Source: Crotophaga sulcirostris
Taxonomy: Eukaryota; Chordata; Aves; Cuculiformes; Crotophagidae
Length of the DNA stretch: 64,000 nucleotides
Direction: 5' to 3'
NCBI GenBank assembly: GCA_013397455.1
Contig: VYZB01000036.1
Span: forward strand, 131,905 to 195,904
Shown here one piece after another: positions 40,501 through 50,098 of this stretch. A program made the position numbers and the translations under genes. Every line of letters starts with the position of its first letter. The first letter of the stretch is position 1. Under the pieces are notes generated by a model that saw only the letters and a list, made by a program, of their open reading frames with translations, had not been told where the DNA came from and made no database searches.

Positions 40501-41555
40501 AGATATTGCTAGCATTTATTTTTTGGGGGAAGTTCGTATTATATATGAAACAATTTGATAGTGTCAATTCATTTATCACCCAGCAAATGTTCCTATCACT
40601 AAAGCCTTACCACATTAAGAATTTCTTGAGGATTTCCTCTCAGAGAGGAAACTGAAACATTGAAACTGTAAGGTGAGACTGTGTGAAGCATGTTGCTCTG
40701 TAACCAACAACTTCTGAACTGGACTTTGGTGTACTGTTACGCATGATGTGTATAATGCACGTGTGATAATGTATCACAGGAGAATCCCTTTTCATTCTGC
40801 TGACATCAGAGCTGTACCAAATAGAATCACTAATAAAATTTTTAGACAGCTGTTTTATCTGCCTGGAGTTGTCACAAGAGTTATTGAAAGCTAGAAGAAT
40901 TTATTTCAAATAAAATAAAACTAGATATCCTGCCATAATCTCTGCTCTATTTAGGAACCAGAGGGAATTTCTCAGATTATTGATTCTAGTGATTGGTTAT
41001 CAGGCAACACAATATATGATGAACTTCACAAAATCCATCAGCAAATAAAAATGAAATTGCATTTGTCTTCCTGACAATTCATGTCCATTGTCAATCATGC
41101 AGAGCTGTTTAAAAGTGGCTAAAATGTAATAGTAAGGACAGGATTTTCAAGATAGTCTAGATGATGTTAAATGCAAAATACATTTCCTGAACAGGAAAAC
41201 AAATACAAAATTCAGAACTGCACAAAACTCAGAAGCAGCACAAAATCTTACATTAAAGCTGTTGTCTTTTCTACATTTCTCTACAAATACTCTGAGTTGA
41301 TAAAAAATAATAACAGAAAAACCCCACAATACAAACGTCATGAAGTCATTCAAGGTCCTTTCCCACCCAAACCATTCTATGATTCTGAAAACTCTGGGAA
41401 CCTCAGGCTTTACATACAGGTGCAAAATTAATTACCTCTCAAAGCAGGTCGCTTACCTTGGTTTTGATGATAAGTGGAAGTGGAAGTAAAAGCAGTGGGG
41501 TGAGGACAATGAGCAGAAATCTTCGGTAAGCCAGTAGGTAGCTAACAATCTTCAT
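16370..41555 (-). CDS. SLC13A1: SLC13A1, sodium/sulfate cotransporter NaS1 (whole gene, 15 coding exons)
   Basis: This is the only gene recognised in the window. SLC13A1 is a plasma-membrane carrier that moves sulfate into epithelial cells with sodium; in mammals it acts on the apical side of kidney proximal tubule and intestine. I joined 15 exons (41457-41555, 39481-39609, 38630-38766, 34809-34996, 34154-34211, 33980-34064, 33319-33479, 29134-29253, 27695-27793, 27504-27605, 19486-19589, 18498-18607, 17667-17828, 16615-16752, 16370-16513). They sum to 1836 bases, 611 residues, in one open frame with AG acceptors and GT donors throughout. Sodium-site motifs SNT (139-141) and SNP (503-505) and the SLC13 family signature (537-553) are present. 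The closest relative by memory is mammalian SLC13A1 rather than SLC13A2-A5, because of the MFKCGK segment and the exon 12-15 sequence. The known human protein is about 595 residues; the extra length lies mainly in the loop coded by exons 5-7. It appears intact and functional. Confidence 0.95.
16615..16752 (-). CDS. SLC13A1: SLC13A1 exon 14 (residues 519-564, SLC13 family signature)
   Basis: A strong polypyrimidine tract ends in GATAG, followed by GCT GAA GCC ([14 protein letters not shown]). The exon contains the Na/sulfate symporter family signature at residues 537-553 ([17 protein letters not shown]). It ends LTIMDM in phase 0 with donor GTGAGT. The human protein has Pro where this one has Ala in the NP(P/A)N step. 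Confidence 0.96.
17667..17828 (-). CDS. SLC13A1: SLC13A1 exon 13 (residues 465-518, second SNP motif)
   Basis: The acceptor is GTGCAG and the donor GTGAGT; 54 full codons, phase 0 at both ends. It encodes [20 protein letters not shown], a membrane segment, then [23 protein letters not shown] at 503-505 is the C-terminal partner of the SNT motif in exon 4, reflecting the inverted internal repeat of the SLC13 fold. Confidence 0.96.
18498..18607 (-). CDS. SLC13A1: SLC13A1 exon 12 (residues 428-464)
   Basis: A long T-rich tract and TTTAG precede CT GTT TTT GGT. The exon encodes [20 protein letters not shown] followed by [16 protein letters not shown], and ends in phase 0 with donor GTAATG. The LITWKEF and MPW(E/D)IxxLxGGGFALA blocks are hallmark SLC13 sequence, with the GGG loop near the second substrate/sodium site. 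Confidence 0.96.
19486..19589 (-). CDS. SLC13A1: SLC13A1 exon 11 (residues 393-428), with a weak donor
   Basis: The acceptor is CCTTAG. The exon encodes [20 protein letters not shown] and then [14 protein letters not shown], ending one base into Thr428. The donor is GTTGAG, which departs from consensus at +3. It is forced by phase: exon 12 opens with CT, so one base must be left over. The GTATAT five bases further would put an in-frame TGA directly before it. The YATDSTTAL block and the phases leave little doubt that this is the real exon. Confidence 0.9.
20911..23768 (-). mobile_element. Long CR1 LINE in SLC13A1 intron 10 (endonuclease and RT remnants)
   Basis: This is the largest CR1 here, 2.86 kb, in the same orientation as SLC13A1. 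The 3' end is at the low coordinate. Endonuclease remnants run 22849-23629 in two frames, with [14 protein letters not shown] and GRSDHKAV, the latter holding the catalytic SDH. The RT core at 21504-22082 carries [20 protein letters not shown] and then FANDT in place of the catalytic FADDT. Frameshifts, stops and the lost Asp show it is dead. ORF1 and the 5' UTR are absent. Confidence 0.94.
27411..27430 (+). repeat. (GTTT)5 microsatellite in SLC13A1 intron 10
   Basis: Five perfect GTTT units begin about 75 bases inside the intron from the exon 10 donor. Confidence 0.95.
27504..27605 (-). CDS. SLC13A1: SLC13A1 exon 10 (residues 359-393)
   Basis: The acceptor is CTCTAG and the donor GTAAGA. 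Codon 359 is Ser (AG plus C), where human has Arg. The exon then encodes [18 protein letters not shown] and [15 protein letters not shown]. WFxRDPGFxPGW is a family motif. It lies only 89 bases from exon 9. Intron 10 (19590-27503) is the largest in the gene and carries a (TTTG)n run near its start and a 2.9 kb CR1. Confidence 0.95.
27695..27793 (-). CDS. SLC13A1: SLC13A1 exon 9 (residues 326-359)
   Basis: The acceptor is TTTCAG and the donor GTATGT. Codon 326 becomes Asp, and the exon reads [20 protein letters not shown], then [12 protein letters not shown]. This is a positively charged cytoplasmic loop; the FKxMFKCGK segment is diagnostic for SLC13A1 among its paralogs. It ends two bases into codon 359. 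Confidence 0.95.
29134..29253 (-). CDS. SLC13A1: SLC13A1 exon 8 (residues 286-326)
   Basis: The acceptor is ATCCAG and the donor GTAAGT. It encodes [14 protein letters not shown] followed by a long hydrophobic membrane segment ending WLQWLFLGF. The exon completes Thr286 and leaves two bases (GA) of codon 326. The RYPxCxCxNFGSWF entry is close to human SLC13A1. Confidence 0.95.
33319..33479 (-). CDS. SLC13A1: SLC13A1 exon 7 (residues 233-286)
   Basis: The exon starts [18 protein letters not shown] and then enters the conserved block [20 protein letters not shown] and [10 protein letters not shown]. It ends two bases into Thr286 with donor [19 protein letters not shown] is a family hallmark. 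The acceptor is an AAGCAG tandem: using the first AG (exon start 33482) would add one Gln. I took the CAG as the main site because it is the stronger form. Intron 7 (29254-33318) shows no recognised repeat. Confidence 0.94.
33980..34064 (-). CDS. SLC13A1: SLC13A1 exon 6 (residues 204-232, Lys/Glu-rich repeat)
   Basis: The acceptor is TTCCAG and the donor GTACTT. The 85 bases complete Gly204 and then encode 28 residues, ending [16 protein letters not shown]. The second half is made by a perfect 18-base tandem repeat (see the repeat at 33985-34028). It extends the cytoplasmic loop between the SNT-bearing half and the next membrane block. The frame is kept through the repeat because the unit is a multiple of three. 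The phase fits exons 5 and 7 exactly, which supports this exon although its sequence is poorly conserved. Confidence 0.83.
33985..34028 (-). repeat. 18-base perfect tandem repeat (2.4 copies) inside SLC13A1 exon 6
   Basis: Units 33985-34002 and 34003-34020 are identical, and 34021-34028 begins a third. On the coding strand the repeat is purine-only apart from single Ts, and encodes repeating Lys-Glu-Lys-Glu-Asn-Glu. Each unit adds six residues without shifting the frame. Confidence 0.9.
34154..34211 (-). CDS. SLC13A1: SLC13A1 exon 5 (residues 185-204, variable loop)
   Basis: This 58-base exon has acceptor CTTACAG and donor GTAAGA. It encodes [19 protein letters not shown] and ends two bases into Gly204. 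The sequence is polar and charged and barely resembles the human loop, so the call rests on phase (1 in, 2 out), splice sites and position. It is separated from exon 6 by only 89 bases. Confidence 0.85.
34809..34996 (-). CDS. SLC13A1: SLC13A1 exon 4 (residues 122-185, SNT sodium-site motif)
   Basis: The acceptor is TTCCAG. The first base completes Trp122, and the exon then reads [20 protein letters not shown] and continues [20 protein letters not shown] at residues 139-141 is one of the two family motifs that bind sodium and anion in SLC13 structures. The last third ([17 protein letters not shown]) begins the variable cytoplasmic loop. The exon ends one base into codon 185 with donor GTAGGC. 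Confidence 0.95.
36737..37330 (-). mobile_element. CR1 LINE 3' fragment in SLC13A1 intron 3
   Basis: It begins with the well-preserved CR1 end GGAATCATAGAATCATTTAG, then GTTGGAAAAGACC. The ORF2 tail follows on the minus strand ([20 protein letters not shown], then [10 protein letters not shown]). Its good match to the consensus terminus marks it as one of the younger copies. It is in gene orientation and 5'-truncated. Confidence 0.94.
38630..38766 (-). CDS. SLC13A1: SLC13A1 exon 3 (residues 77-122, last codon split)
   Basis: The acceptor is TTTCAG, after which GTG GCA TCT opens [20 protein letters not shown]. The donor is GTATGT and the exon ends two bases into Trp122. It includes the KDFHLLLIG block and the IEKWNFHKR loop followed by a hydrophobic stretch to NPAW, all closely like mammalian SLC13A1. 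Intron 3 (34997-38629) contains a CR1 fragment at about 36.74-37.33 kb in the same orientation as the gene. Confidence 0.95.
39481..39609 (-). CDS. SLC13A1: SLC13A1 exon 2 (residues 34-76)
   Basis: The acceptor is TTCTAG and the donor GTAACT; the exon is 129 bases, phase 0 at both ends. It encodes [20 protein letters not shown] and then a second hydrophobic block ending FGIMESKQ. The WLTEALP segment is typical of the SLC13 family, with the TEALP part of a re-entrant or helical hairpin in known family structures. Intron 2 (38767-39480) is short and shows no recognised repeat. Confidence 0.95.
41336..41392 (+). mobile_element. CR1 3'-terminal sliver in SLC13A1 intron 1
   Basis: Only the last ~55 bases remain (CATTCAAGGTCCTTTCCCAC through ATTCTATGATTCTGA). 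Orientation is opposite to the gene, and it lies within 70 bases of the exon 1 donor. Confidence 0.75.
41457..41555 (-). CDS. SLC13A1: SLC13A1 exon 1, coding part (residues 1-33)
   Basis: The exon starts [13 protein letters not shown] and runs through a strongly hydrophobic Leu/Pro/Ile stretch (about residues 13-31), the first membrane segment. It ends with KTK in phase 0, followed by donor GTAAGC. The ATG at 41555 was chosen because the sequence before it (CAACC) is a fair Kozak context and the N-terminus matches mammalian SLC13A1 (MKFFSYILVYRRF) in length and pattern. Intron 1 (39610-41456) holds a tiny plus-strand CR1 3' end near 41.34 kb and nothing else recognised. Confidence 0.93.
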
Positions 41556-41611
41556 GGTTGATGGCTGGTAGATGAACTTTCCTGCAGAAACTGTCAAAAA
41601 ATAGATCTGAC

Positions 41612-41619
41612 TTTAAATA
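41612..41619 (-). promoter_or_regulatory. SLC13A1: Candidate SLC13A1 TATA-like box
   Basis: TATTTAAA on the minus strand lies 57-64 bases before the ATG. That would place a start of transcription about 25-35 bases before the ATG, giving a very short 5' UTR. An AT-rich stretch just upstream (about 41627-41640) loosely resembles an HNF1 half-site, which would suit a kidney/gut gene, but the match is poor. A separate non-coding first exon further upstream cannot be excluded. Confidence 0.4.
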
Positions 41620-42027
41620 GCTGACTCTGATTAATATTTTTCCAAGCTATCACCTTTAGCCATTGCTAAAGCAGGCCAGTAAAGCAAGTTAAAATTAAAT
41701 CTTGCTCTTTATTGTTTTAGTGAGTTTATTAACAGTAGTTTGATAAGATAAGTGGTCATCATAAACCAAGGCTAGATGTCAGCCTCCTCATGACTTTCTC
41801 CCCCTGCCCTTCCTCATAACGAGTTTATGTAATTTGAGCAGGTTTTAGGCAACTAGATAACTAAAAATTTCAGATGCTGTCCCAGTCACTGTTGGCTTCA
41901 ACAGGAAATCAAAACACCTAATATACCTAGAATAAGTGTTCAAAAGCAATTATGTCATTATGTGAAAACATATGCAAGATAATTTTATTTAACAAAATTA
42001 AAAATTCTTCATCTACATCTCCTACTG

Positions 42028-42166
42028 AGGAGATATTGAAAACTTGATAGGACAAGGTCCTGAGCAATATGACCTTGCTCCGATTTTTGCTTGGCTTTGA
42101 GCAAATGGTTAGACTGGATGACCTGCAGAAGTCCCTTCCAGCCTTAATCTTTCTGTTGATTCTGGC
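42028..42166 (+). mobile_element. CR1 LINE 3' end
   Basis: GGCTTTGAGCAAATGGTTAG and GACTGGATGACCTGCAGAAG, then TCCCTTCCAGCCTTAATCTT, form a diverged CR1 3' UTR without a clear terminal repeat. Confidence 0.85.
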
Positions 42167-42839
42167 TGTCTAGAATTTTAAATACACGGGAAAACCACTT
42201 TTTTTTTTTTTTCTGTCTGGTCTGGCAGGAGTGTATGATAATTCATTTCCTCCTCTTATGCAGAAACAGGATAAGGTATTCCATCTACATCTTATCAAGT
42301 TTTATGAAAGACTAAGAGTAGGAGTATTTTTGAGGAAAAAAGTAAAAAAATAAACAAATCCTTTTGCCTGAATTTTACTGTTTTCAATAAAAGAAAACTT
42401 GGTTCAGTCTTTGTAATACAACAGAAAAGTATGAAATAAAGAAGAGGAAAATGTAGCAAAGAGAGTTGTACACTATCTGTGAGTGAAGATCAAAAGGACA
42501 AAGAACACACTGTTTCATGCCCAGGAACTTTCATGAGGTAGACAACTGGAAGAAGAGACAGATGAAGGAGTCTTTGAGCTACCAGCAGAAACATTCAAAG
42601 GGCAGGTAATAAGGTAGATTTTTACCATCTGTATAACTTTTTGATTATAACGATCCCATGTGTCAGGGTGCAGACAAGCCAAGAGATCAGATTGACAGTG
42701 TTGCTGACAAACTTTTGGTTTCAGGAAGGGATTTCAAATCTAACTGACAGGAAGGAATTGATTTAAAACCCAAAGGTGAAAAATAATTTTGGGACAACAG
42801 TAATAATGAAATAACAGCCTTTGCTACTGCACAGAAAGA

Positions 42840-43960
42840 ACTGGGAAAAGTTTTGACACGGCCTAGGGAGCTGAGACAGACCTCCTGAGAAGATAATGTA
42901 AGGGATAAAGGAGTTCAGGTGAACGGCCAACTTTTTAAAGGGGCTATTCTAAATACATAATAACAAACCTACTTTAAAGAGTTCAGAGACAGTGAGCAGA
43001 GAGAGATACCATGGTGAAGGAAAGCTTCAAATATCCAAAAATAAAAAAAGAATTACATGAGATCTGGAAAAATTGGCATGTGCCCGAGCACTGCTATAAA
43101 AGAATAACAAAAACATAGATGAATAAATTTGGGAGGATTTTGATGTGAAATATATTTCAGTTGGAGAGGTCAAAGAATATTTCTGTAAAAATGTCAGAAC
43201 TAAGAAAAGGGAGGGGAGTAGAGGGATTTAGTAAACTGAAGGGAAGATAAACTGCAGGCAATGCTGGAGTATTCAATACTTTCTTTGCTTAAGTCCTCAC
43301 AAAAGTAAATGGCAGTCAATTCTCTATTGCAATTAACTTTAACATGGAAAAGGGAATCCACTATAAGCACGGTGCTGGTGAGAGTACTGAATATTTAGAT
43401 TTAATATGCATACTCAAGTCAACAGTGCCCAATGAAATTCACCCATAATTCATGGGTGAGAATTGATGCATTAATCTGAGAACTATTTCAGAATACATTT
43501 GAATGTATTCTGATATGCCCTATATTTGAAAAACTATGGAGGATTATAAGTTCCTAGAAAAATGGTCAGGTGTACATGGAAATCAAATACGGCTAATATG
43601 TCATGTGAACTCAATTTAATTTTCTTCTTTTATGGGGCAACTAGCTTAGGAATCAAAGATATAAAATATATGCATTTTATTTTATTTTAATATCCTTTTT
43701 AGACAAACTAAGAGCAAATCCGAAGTAAGCACAGAAGAATGCTCTAGCAGAAATTATGTGTGGGTGCACAACTGATAAAAATTGTTGTTCTTGAAGAGCA
43801 GTTACAGCTGTTTCACATTCATACTTAGGTGACATTTCAAATGAGATCTTTAAGGGGTCTATTCTCATTAATTTTCTAGCCCATATTTTCATTAGTGGTT
43901 TGAATCATAAACTAGCAACAGGCAGGACAAAGATAATACCTTCTAGCTGATATTAGACTA
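42840..43960 (+). mobile_element. Ancient CR1-type LINE relic (linker and RT region)
   Basis: Over about 1.1 kb, consensus-like phrases appear in the order expected for old amniote CR1: GGCAATGCTGGAGTATTCAA with TACTTTCTTTGCTTAAGTCC, then CAGTGCCCAATGAAATTCAC, then GGAGGATTATAAGTTCCTAG, and later GGTGCACAACTGATAAAAAT. Reading frames are destroyed. It resembles the relic at 5850-6440 in age and family but mostly covers an earlier part of the element. Confidence 0.6.
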
Positions 43961-45075
43961 TAAGGTCTGTTTTTTTCAGCATTCTCAAACCATCATGGCT
44001 ATAGCAAAATTCCATGTGGAGATGGAAACCCATATTTCAGAATGAAAGAGAAAAGGGAAAGAGACTTCCAGGACTAATTCAAGTGGATTATTGCTGATAA
44101 GACAGGAGCAACTGGCCTGCAGAAATTGCACTCAAAGTCTCAAGCCTGCCTGCAGGGCCCTGGTCTGAGATCTGCAGTTCAGCCACCACAGATTGCCAGG
44201 GCAAAACTAGGAGCTGAAAGAAAGAGATTTCCTTCCAAACTTATGCTGAGATGTTTCTGGAGCTTTTACAGGTAACCTGGGAATGGACCAACAGATAAAT
44301 ACTCAGGTAGGTAATGAATTTGTAGTGGAGGACGTTTAGTGGAGGAAGTTTAATGGAGGAAGATGATGTCTTTCTGAGAGAACATGGGATTTGGCACAAA
44401 CTTCATTTATAGGCAGGAACAAGGAGCAAGCCAGGGCATAGAAAGGTACTTGCAAGGACCTTAAACATATTGCTCTGCATGTGAAGAGGGAATGAGTTTT
44501 ATTGTGATATGAGGTATTACTGAATGAATAGGGAAAGAACCGATAAAATCAATTCAAAAAATAACAAGGTGTTTGCAACAACGAAAACAATAGAATAGAG
44601 GTAAAGTCTGCAGGAAAAAAGAATATTTTTTGTTATACCAGCCTCTGTTAGCCAATCTGGGTCAATATTGATGCTCTAGCCTTCTTGGAATTCTTTATTT
44701 ATTTTTGTTATGTCTTAAGTTATCTTTGGAATTGAGTTTTATGGTTCATCTTTCCAGATCTTAGGACAGCCTTTAATCCTGAAGCTTTGTCCAGATAGCT
44801 ATATTTGCAGCTTGGCTGAGGGCTATTATTTCTCTTCCATCCTTGAAGAAGGACTTGCATGTTCAGAAACGATCATTGTGTGTACCAACACAACAGACGA
44901 AGTGTTTGAGAAAGAGGAAAGAAAAATTGAGATTCTTCCAAAGCTGATTCTCTATGCTGCTTATAACAGGAAGTACTACATCAAGAATCACTTGAACCAA
45001 CAGAGAATGGGCTTCTCAAGAAGCCAAGCAAGTACAACAGTAACCCAACCTGAGCCAGTAATTTAAAACAATATG
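43961..45075. other. Upstream flank with an unassigned open frame
   Basis: A plus-strand frame is open from 44719 to the TAA ending at 45066 (115 codons), and contains an acceptor-like TCTTTCCAG at about 44750. The residues look compositionally protein-like (Cys, Tyr and charged runs), but no family is recognised and no donor-flanked partner exon was found. Chance or a decayed repeat is more likely than a gene. Confidence 0.3.
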
Positions 45076-45170
45076 CCATTGAATGATTTGGGTTGGAAGG
45101 GACCTTAAAGGTCATCTAGTTCAAACTCACCTTCCATGGGAAGGGACATCTTCCATTAGATCAGGTATCT
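45076..45170 (-). mobile_element. CR1 3'-terminal fragment
   Basis: GAATGATTTGGGTTGGAAGG and GACCTTAAAGGTCATCTAGT, then TCCATGGGAAGGGACATCTT, are the inverted CR1 3' end. Confidence 0.9.
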
Positions 45171-48100
45171 GGTCTATCAGAATTTGTCAGTATTTCCTTG
45201 TCAAAGGTTGATCATACAAGACTATCAAGATGCTTTTATAGAATGAGATAAGCAACATTTTAGAGCAGCACATCTAATCTAACAGCAAAGTATTTGTTAT
45301 ACCAATATATGACTAATTACTACAACAGAAAGGCTATATTTATCGCTACAAGAGCTCTAAGATGAGTTAAGGTACTTTGCAAAGGGAAAATGTCAGTGGA
45401 AGAACAATCAGGGCAAAGCAATGTTACAAAAGTAGCTTCACAAAGATGTTTCAGGGATTTATACTTTTACAGAATTTTAGTAATGATTTTCAAGACTGTA
45501 TTTACTGATAACAAAATTGAGAGTCATTGTCAACAAACGTAATTATTTTTTTTATATAAGAACTTGAGAGCTCGCATTTTGACGTTACAATGTTCTAAAA
45601 CATGTAGTGGTCAGAGAAGAAAACTCCAGAAATGGCCCGAGTAAGCGCTCTAGTGACATTCACTTCTAATTTTATACATCCATGTCTAAACTGGTCACCA
45701 GAACCTTCTTCACAATCTGAAGAGAAATGTAAGTACTTCCACCCTGCCTATCTGAGGTGCTTACCCCAAGCTGAGATGACTTACACTCTGAAAATGAATG
45801 TTTCTCTTCACTGACTACAACAAGCCCTAGGCAAATGGATTGGAGCAAGGTGTCTAAGATTTAGATGTCTGTGCAAGGACAGATGCGTTCTATTCTCTTA
45901 CTGTTTGCGAGAAGCCTTAAGGAGATGTTTGAAGTCAAGAGTGGCCACAAGAGACATGGAGCACTAAGCAAAGAAAAAAACTCTCTTTTCTTTGGGTCTT
46001 AGAGTTTAAGCAAACAGAATATAGCATATACCCATCAACAGACAAGATTTCCTCAGAATTATAAGCTTCACTATTATTATTGAATAATAAGACTTCATTC
46101 CCTCCTGATCATTGCAAACAGGGGAAAATATCTTTAATTTTATTTGTGTGTTGTCAGTGGCTGGGACCAAGGTTTTCTTTATTGAGAGAGAAGAAGTAAA
46201 TATCTTTAGTATGAACGCAACATGATTGCCACCTTTTGAAAGATGCCATTGAGAATACACATTTACTAAATGGAAAGCATGGAAATTAAATCATAAACAC
46301 AAATTCCTCAAGCTCTCGCATATTCTGCAAGGTTTTTAACCAGTTCTGGAATTTTTACCTGGCTTCTTCCTGCTTTTACTGCTTATTATTTTTTCTCAAA
46401 AGCCTAACCGTGGGACTGAAAAATCTATTTACATCCCCAGAAAACACATATGAAGAGAATGAAACCCTCCTTCTCTCTCCCTTCCCCCCTGTTACAGATG
46501 TGAAAGCAGGGAAGTGAAAGCAGTTAAAATTACATCGAGGATCTGTGATGGAGTTGGGCGTATAGCCACCAGAGACACCAGAGACAGTGTCTCCCATCAA
46601 ATCAGTGGTGAAGAGAAACAATGATATGAAAGTTCTGGGTGTTGATCAAAATTTACTTCTCTAAAAAACATAAGGAAATCAAAGCAACAGATGTTGGGAA
46701 AATGTAATAGCATATCTAAGATTTAGCACTTAGGGGTGTCAGATGAAATCCCATCCTGAAGTGCTTCCATTTCTAAGTACATATCCGACAGGATGACAGA
46801 GAACTGCTCCAACAACTTTAACTGTTCCAAACTCTGTAAATTAGTAAATCTTTATGGAAATGCAATTTGATGAATTTTAAACTGCGTTTTTTTAATTTTG
46901 TTCCTTTGGTCTTCTTTTTTTAAACTGTGTTCTAAAGAACGAGCTCTTCTAAGCTTAGCAGCATGCTGTCAGGGACAATGAGATTTCTACGGAAAAGGAG
47001 GAAAACTGACATGCAGAACAATCCGGAAAAAAAAGTACCTTTCTGGACTTCTAATAGTGTGAGATTCAAGAATGAACAATGTGTGAGCTTTATCTCCAGA
47101 CTGAGGATGGAAGCTTCTGAAATAATTTGGATATTGTTTTCCTATGATCTTGGCCGGATTTTCTAAAGATTGGTAGTTAAAAAAAAAACACCTACACCTA
47201 CACCTTTCTTTCCAATTTTACTCGCATTTCTGTTTCTGAACTACAGAACTGCTGGGAAAGTGCTGTTTGGAAAAGATTATTGACAACTTTTGGAGAAGCA
47301 GTTCACAGAAACCAGATGAAATCTATTTTCAGCCTGTGATGAGAGAAGAAGAGACACATTTCATACCTACATGAAGGCTGTATTTCTGAATGGACAGAAC
47401 CTGACACGTTGAATACATTTCCCAACTCCTTACTGCATAAAAGCAAGCAAACTGAAATGAAACAGAAACCCAATGACCTGACTTTCAAAATTTTAAACAC
47501 TAAACAGTTCATTATTAATTATAAGCACATTATATAATTTCTTCTAATTTTGAATAGAAACCCACTGTGCCTGAAGAACATTACTGCCATGATTTTTCAA
47601 GGTGACCTGTACTTACAGCTTTTTTCTTTGAATCAGTTCAAGTGCTTCAACAATTACTATATAATCTTCCATCTTTCCAAAGCAAAATCCTCTCTTCTAA
47701 TGACACTAGATATTACAGAGCCCCTCCAATATACTCATCATTCATCCCAGGTACTCTGTTCCTATGATTCTTCCCACTGGAATCACTGACCAGTGTTATA
47801 AAGTAGTATTTCCAAGACGTAAATTACATGTAAACTTCCTGTAGAAGTGTAAAATACAAAGGAACAATGGGATTTAAAAACACGAAAGAGCCCAGATACT
47901 GGTCTTTTATATCTGAAGTGCACCCTGAAAGCCTAAAAGGCCCAGTTAGTTGAGATTCATTGTACTAAGTCTGCCTCTACATCAATCTGCTTCTACCAAA
48001 CAACTCCTTGATAACGCTCCTCTTCACTTCTGAACTAGCTGTAAGCAAGTTTATTTCTGATCTGGAAGCTATTTAGCTTCGCCAGTTCAATATTGTGTCT

Positions 48101-49224
48101 ACAGTAAATAAGTTCTGTTGAGAGTGTTATCTGGATGGAGCATGATATTAACCAAGTGAGTTCAATTTCATGTACTGGAACCCATCCTGGAAACCTGCCT
48201 GGGGAAACTGCCACTCAACTTCCACAGTGTAAGTTATTTACTTGGCCAGGACCTCTTTGTTGAGCTCAATATGGTCCTCTTGATGAAGGAACTGCCATGC
48301 CTCCTTTTCGTCCAAAGTTTTGCTCCACTCCTCTCATTCCAGAGGCTTCACTGAATGCCTCAGTCTCCTGTGCGTGGTTGTCCAATGTGTTCTTTTTAAG
48401 GACAACAGTCGTTCTGCCTTTGTGCCACTGATACCTGTGCTCCTAAATTCTGGCAAACTTCCCTTACCAATTATCAGTACGTGATGAAAAAACACCAAGC
48501 CTTCAAAAACTTTCCTTTTTCCTGCATATCCTGCTCACTGACTGAACCGTCAATAATACTCTTTCAGAGACATATACTCAGGGCTGCTGTCACATGGCTC
48601 TGGCACAAAACCAGAACATCAACCTTGCATCATTTATAGGACTAATTCATCATTTAACAACTTTTTGCCTCCCTAAATTATGATCTGCATGTTTATTCTT
48701 GTTCAATAATGACCATGTATTTGTTGCTGCATGAATCCAAGCCTGCTGCATGCACAAAAAATTTTAATCTATAGTGGGTCAGCAAGGAAAAGTTTTCTTA
48801 CCAAAAAAGACACTCCCAAAGCCTGAATGAGTCTGTGTGCACACCACAGTTGGCTACACAGAAAGGTCTATTTGTCATGCACCACGGTCTAATGCTCTAC
48901 AGGAGTTTTTTGCACAGACTTTTCAGATTTTTCCCCACTGCAATGTGTACATTCCTCATATAACAAGGAGACTGTGTTAGAGCAAACATAGGTTTCTAAG
49001 CCTCTTTATTTCATGAAATATTCCTCAAACTTACAAGACACAAGCTTGGCAGTGAATTTCAAAATATATTTCTGAAAATAGTGCACAATTTTCAGCAAGG
49101 AATCTAAGCTACAAAACAATAAATGTCACCAGATTAAAAACCATACTGTACTTTTGATGTTTATCATTTTGGAGGAGGAATTTTGCTTTAGAACTAATTG
49201 CACAATATGACTCCCAGATCAGAT
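45171..49224. other. Upstream flank, nothing recognised
   Basis: About 4 kb of AT-rich DNA. No exon with good splice sites and a familiar protein could be found on either strand. Confidence 0.4.
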
Positions 49225-49356
49225 TTTCTTTGGAGGACTACATGTTCAAGATCGGGTTTGACAGAGCTTTGAGTAACCTGATCTAGAAAAAGTTGTCCCT
49301 GCCCACAGCAGGGAGGTGGACTAGATGAACTTTACAGGTCCCTTCCAACTCAACTG
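49225..49356 (+). mobile_element. CR1 3'-terminal fragment
   Basis: GAGCTTTGAGTAACCTGATC, GTTGTCCCTGCCCACAGCAG and TCCCTTCCAACTCAACTGTT follow the CR1 3' UTR in order. Confidence 0.9.
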
Positions 49357-50098
49357 TTTAGTCTCATACAGAAAGTAAAAACACCAGGGAAAAAAGTCTG
49401 CCTTGAATGGCACTATAAAATGCGGCAATGTTTGCAGGGGACTTTTCTTCATGACAGTAAAATCTATTTTACGTGGTCTTCTGTCAACTAAAATCTGAGT
49501 CAATGGTAGCATAATGATGTCTGTTGAGAAGCAACATGAGAAGGGAAAATATTTAAATAATTTCATGAATTGTTTACTAACTTAAGAGCTTGTTGTTGTT
49601 TAATTATTTCAGGTGATGACAGTTAATTGATAGTAGTATAATTATACTTTTTGTAATTTATGTTGTCTGTGTGTACTGATGACATGCTAATTTCATCAAC
49701 TATGCTGGCTTTTCTCAAAGAGGTTTTCATAATTTGTGTTGCTGAGGAAAGATGCTAATCAGCCAAACCCATTAACTATATTATCTTTGATTTATACTCA
49801 GAACAAAATTCAACCTCTGCTTTCTTGGAAACCACGGAGGATAAATCATTGCAAAGAAAAATACTATTTTTTTTCTGGCGGAACACAAAATTGAATGAAG
49901 ATAGTTTGTTAAAAATATGTAGGCAGTTTTAACTGATTGATGTCATTATGTAAAATTTCTCTGTGGCATAATTATTCTAAACTGATCATTCCTAGACTTA
50001 ATCTTATATTTTCATTTCATAGTTACTAATAACTTTAACAGTTTGCTTCCTTTCAGTAAAAGGTATTTTTATTTTAGCTTTAAAATCTTTTACGTTTA

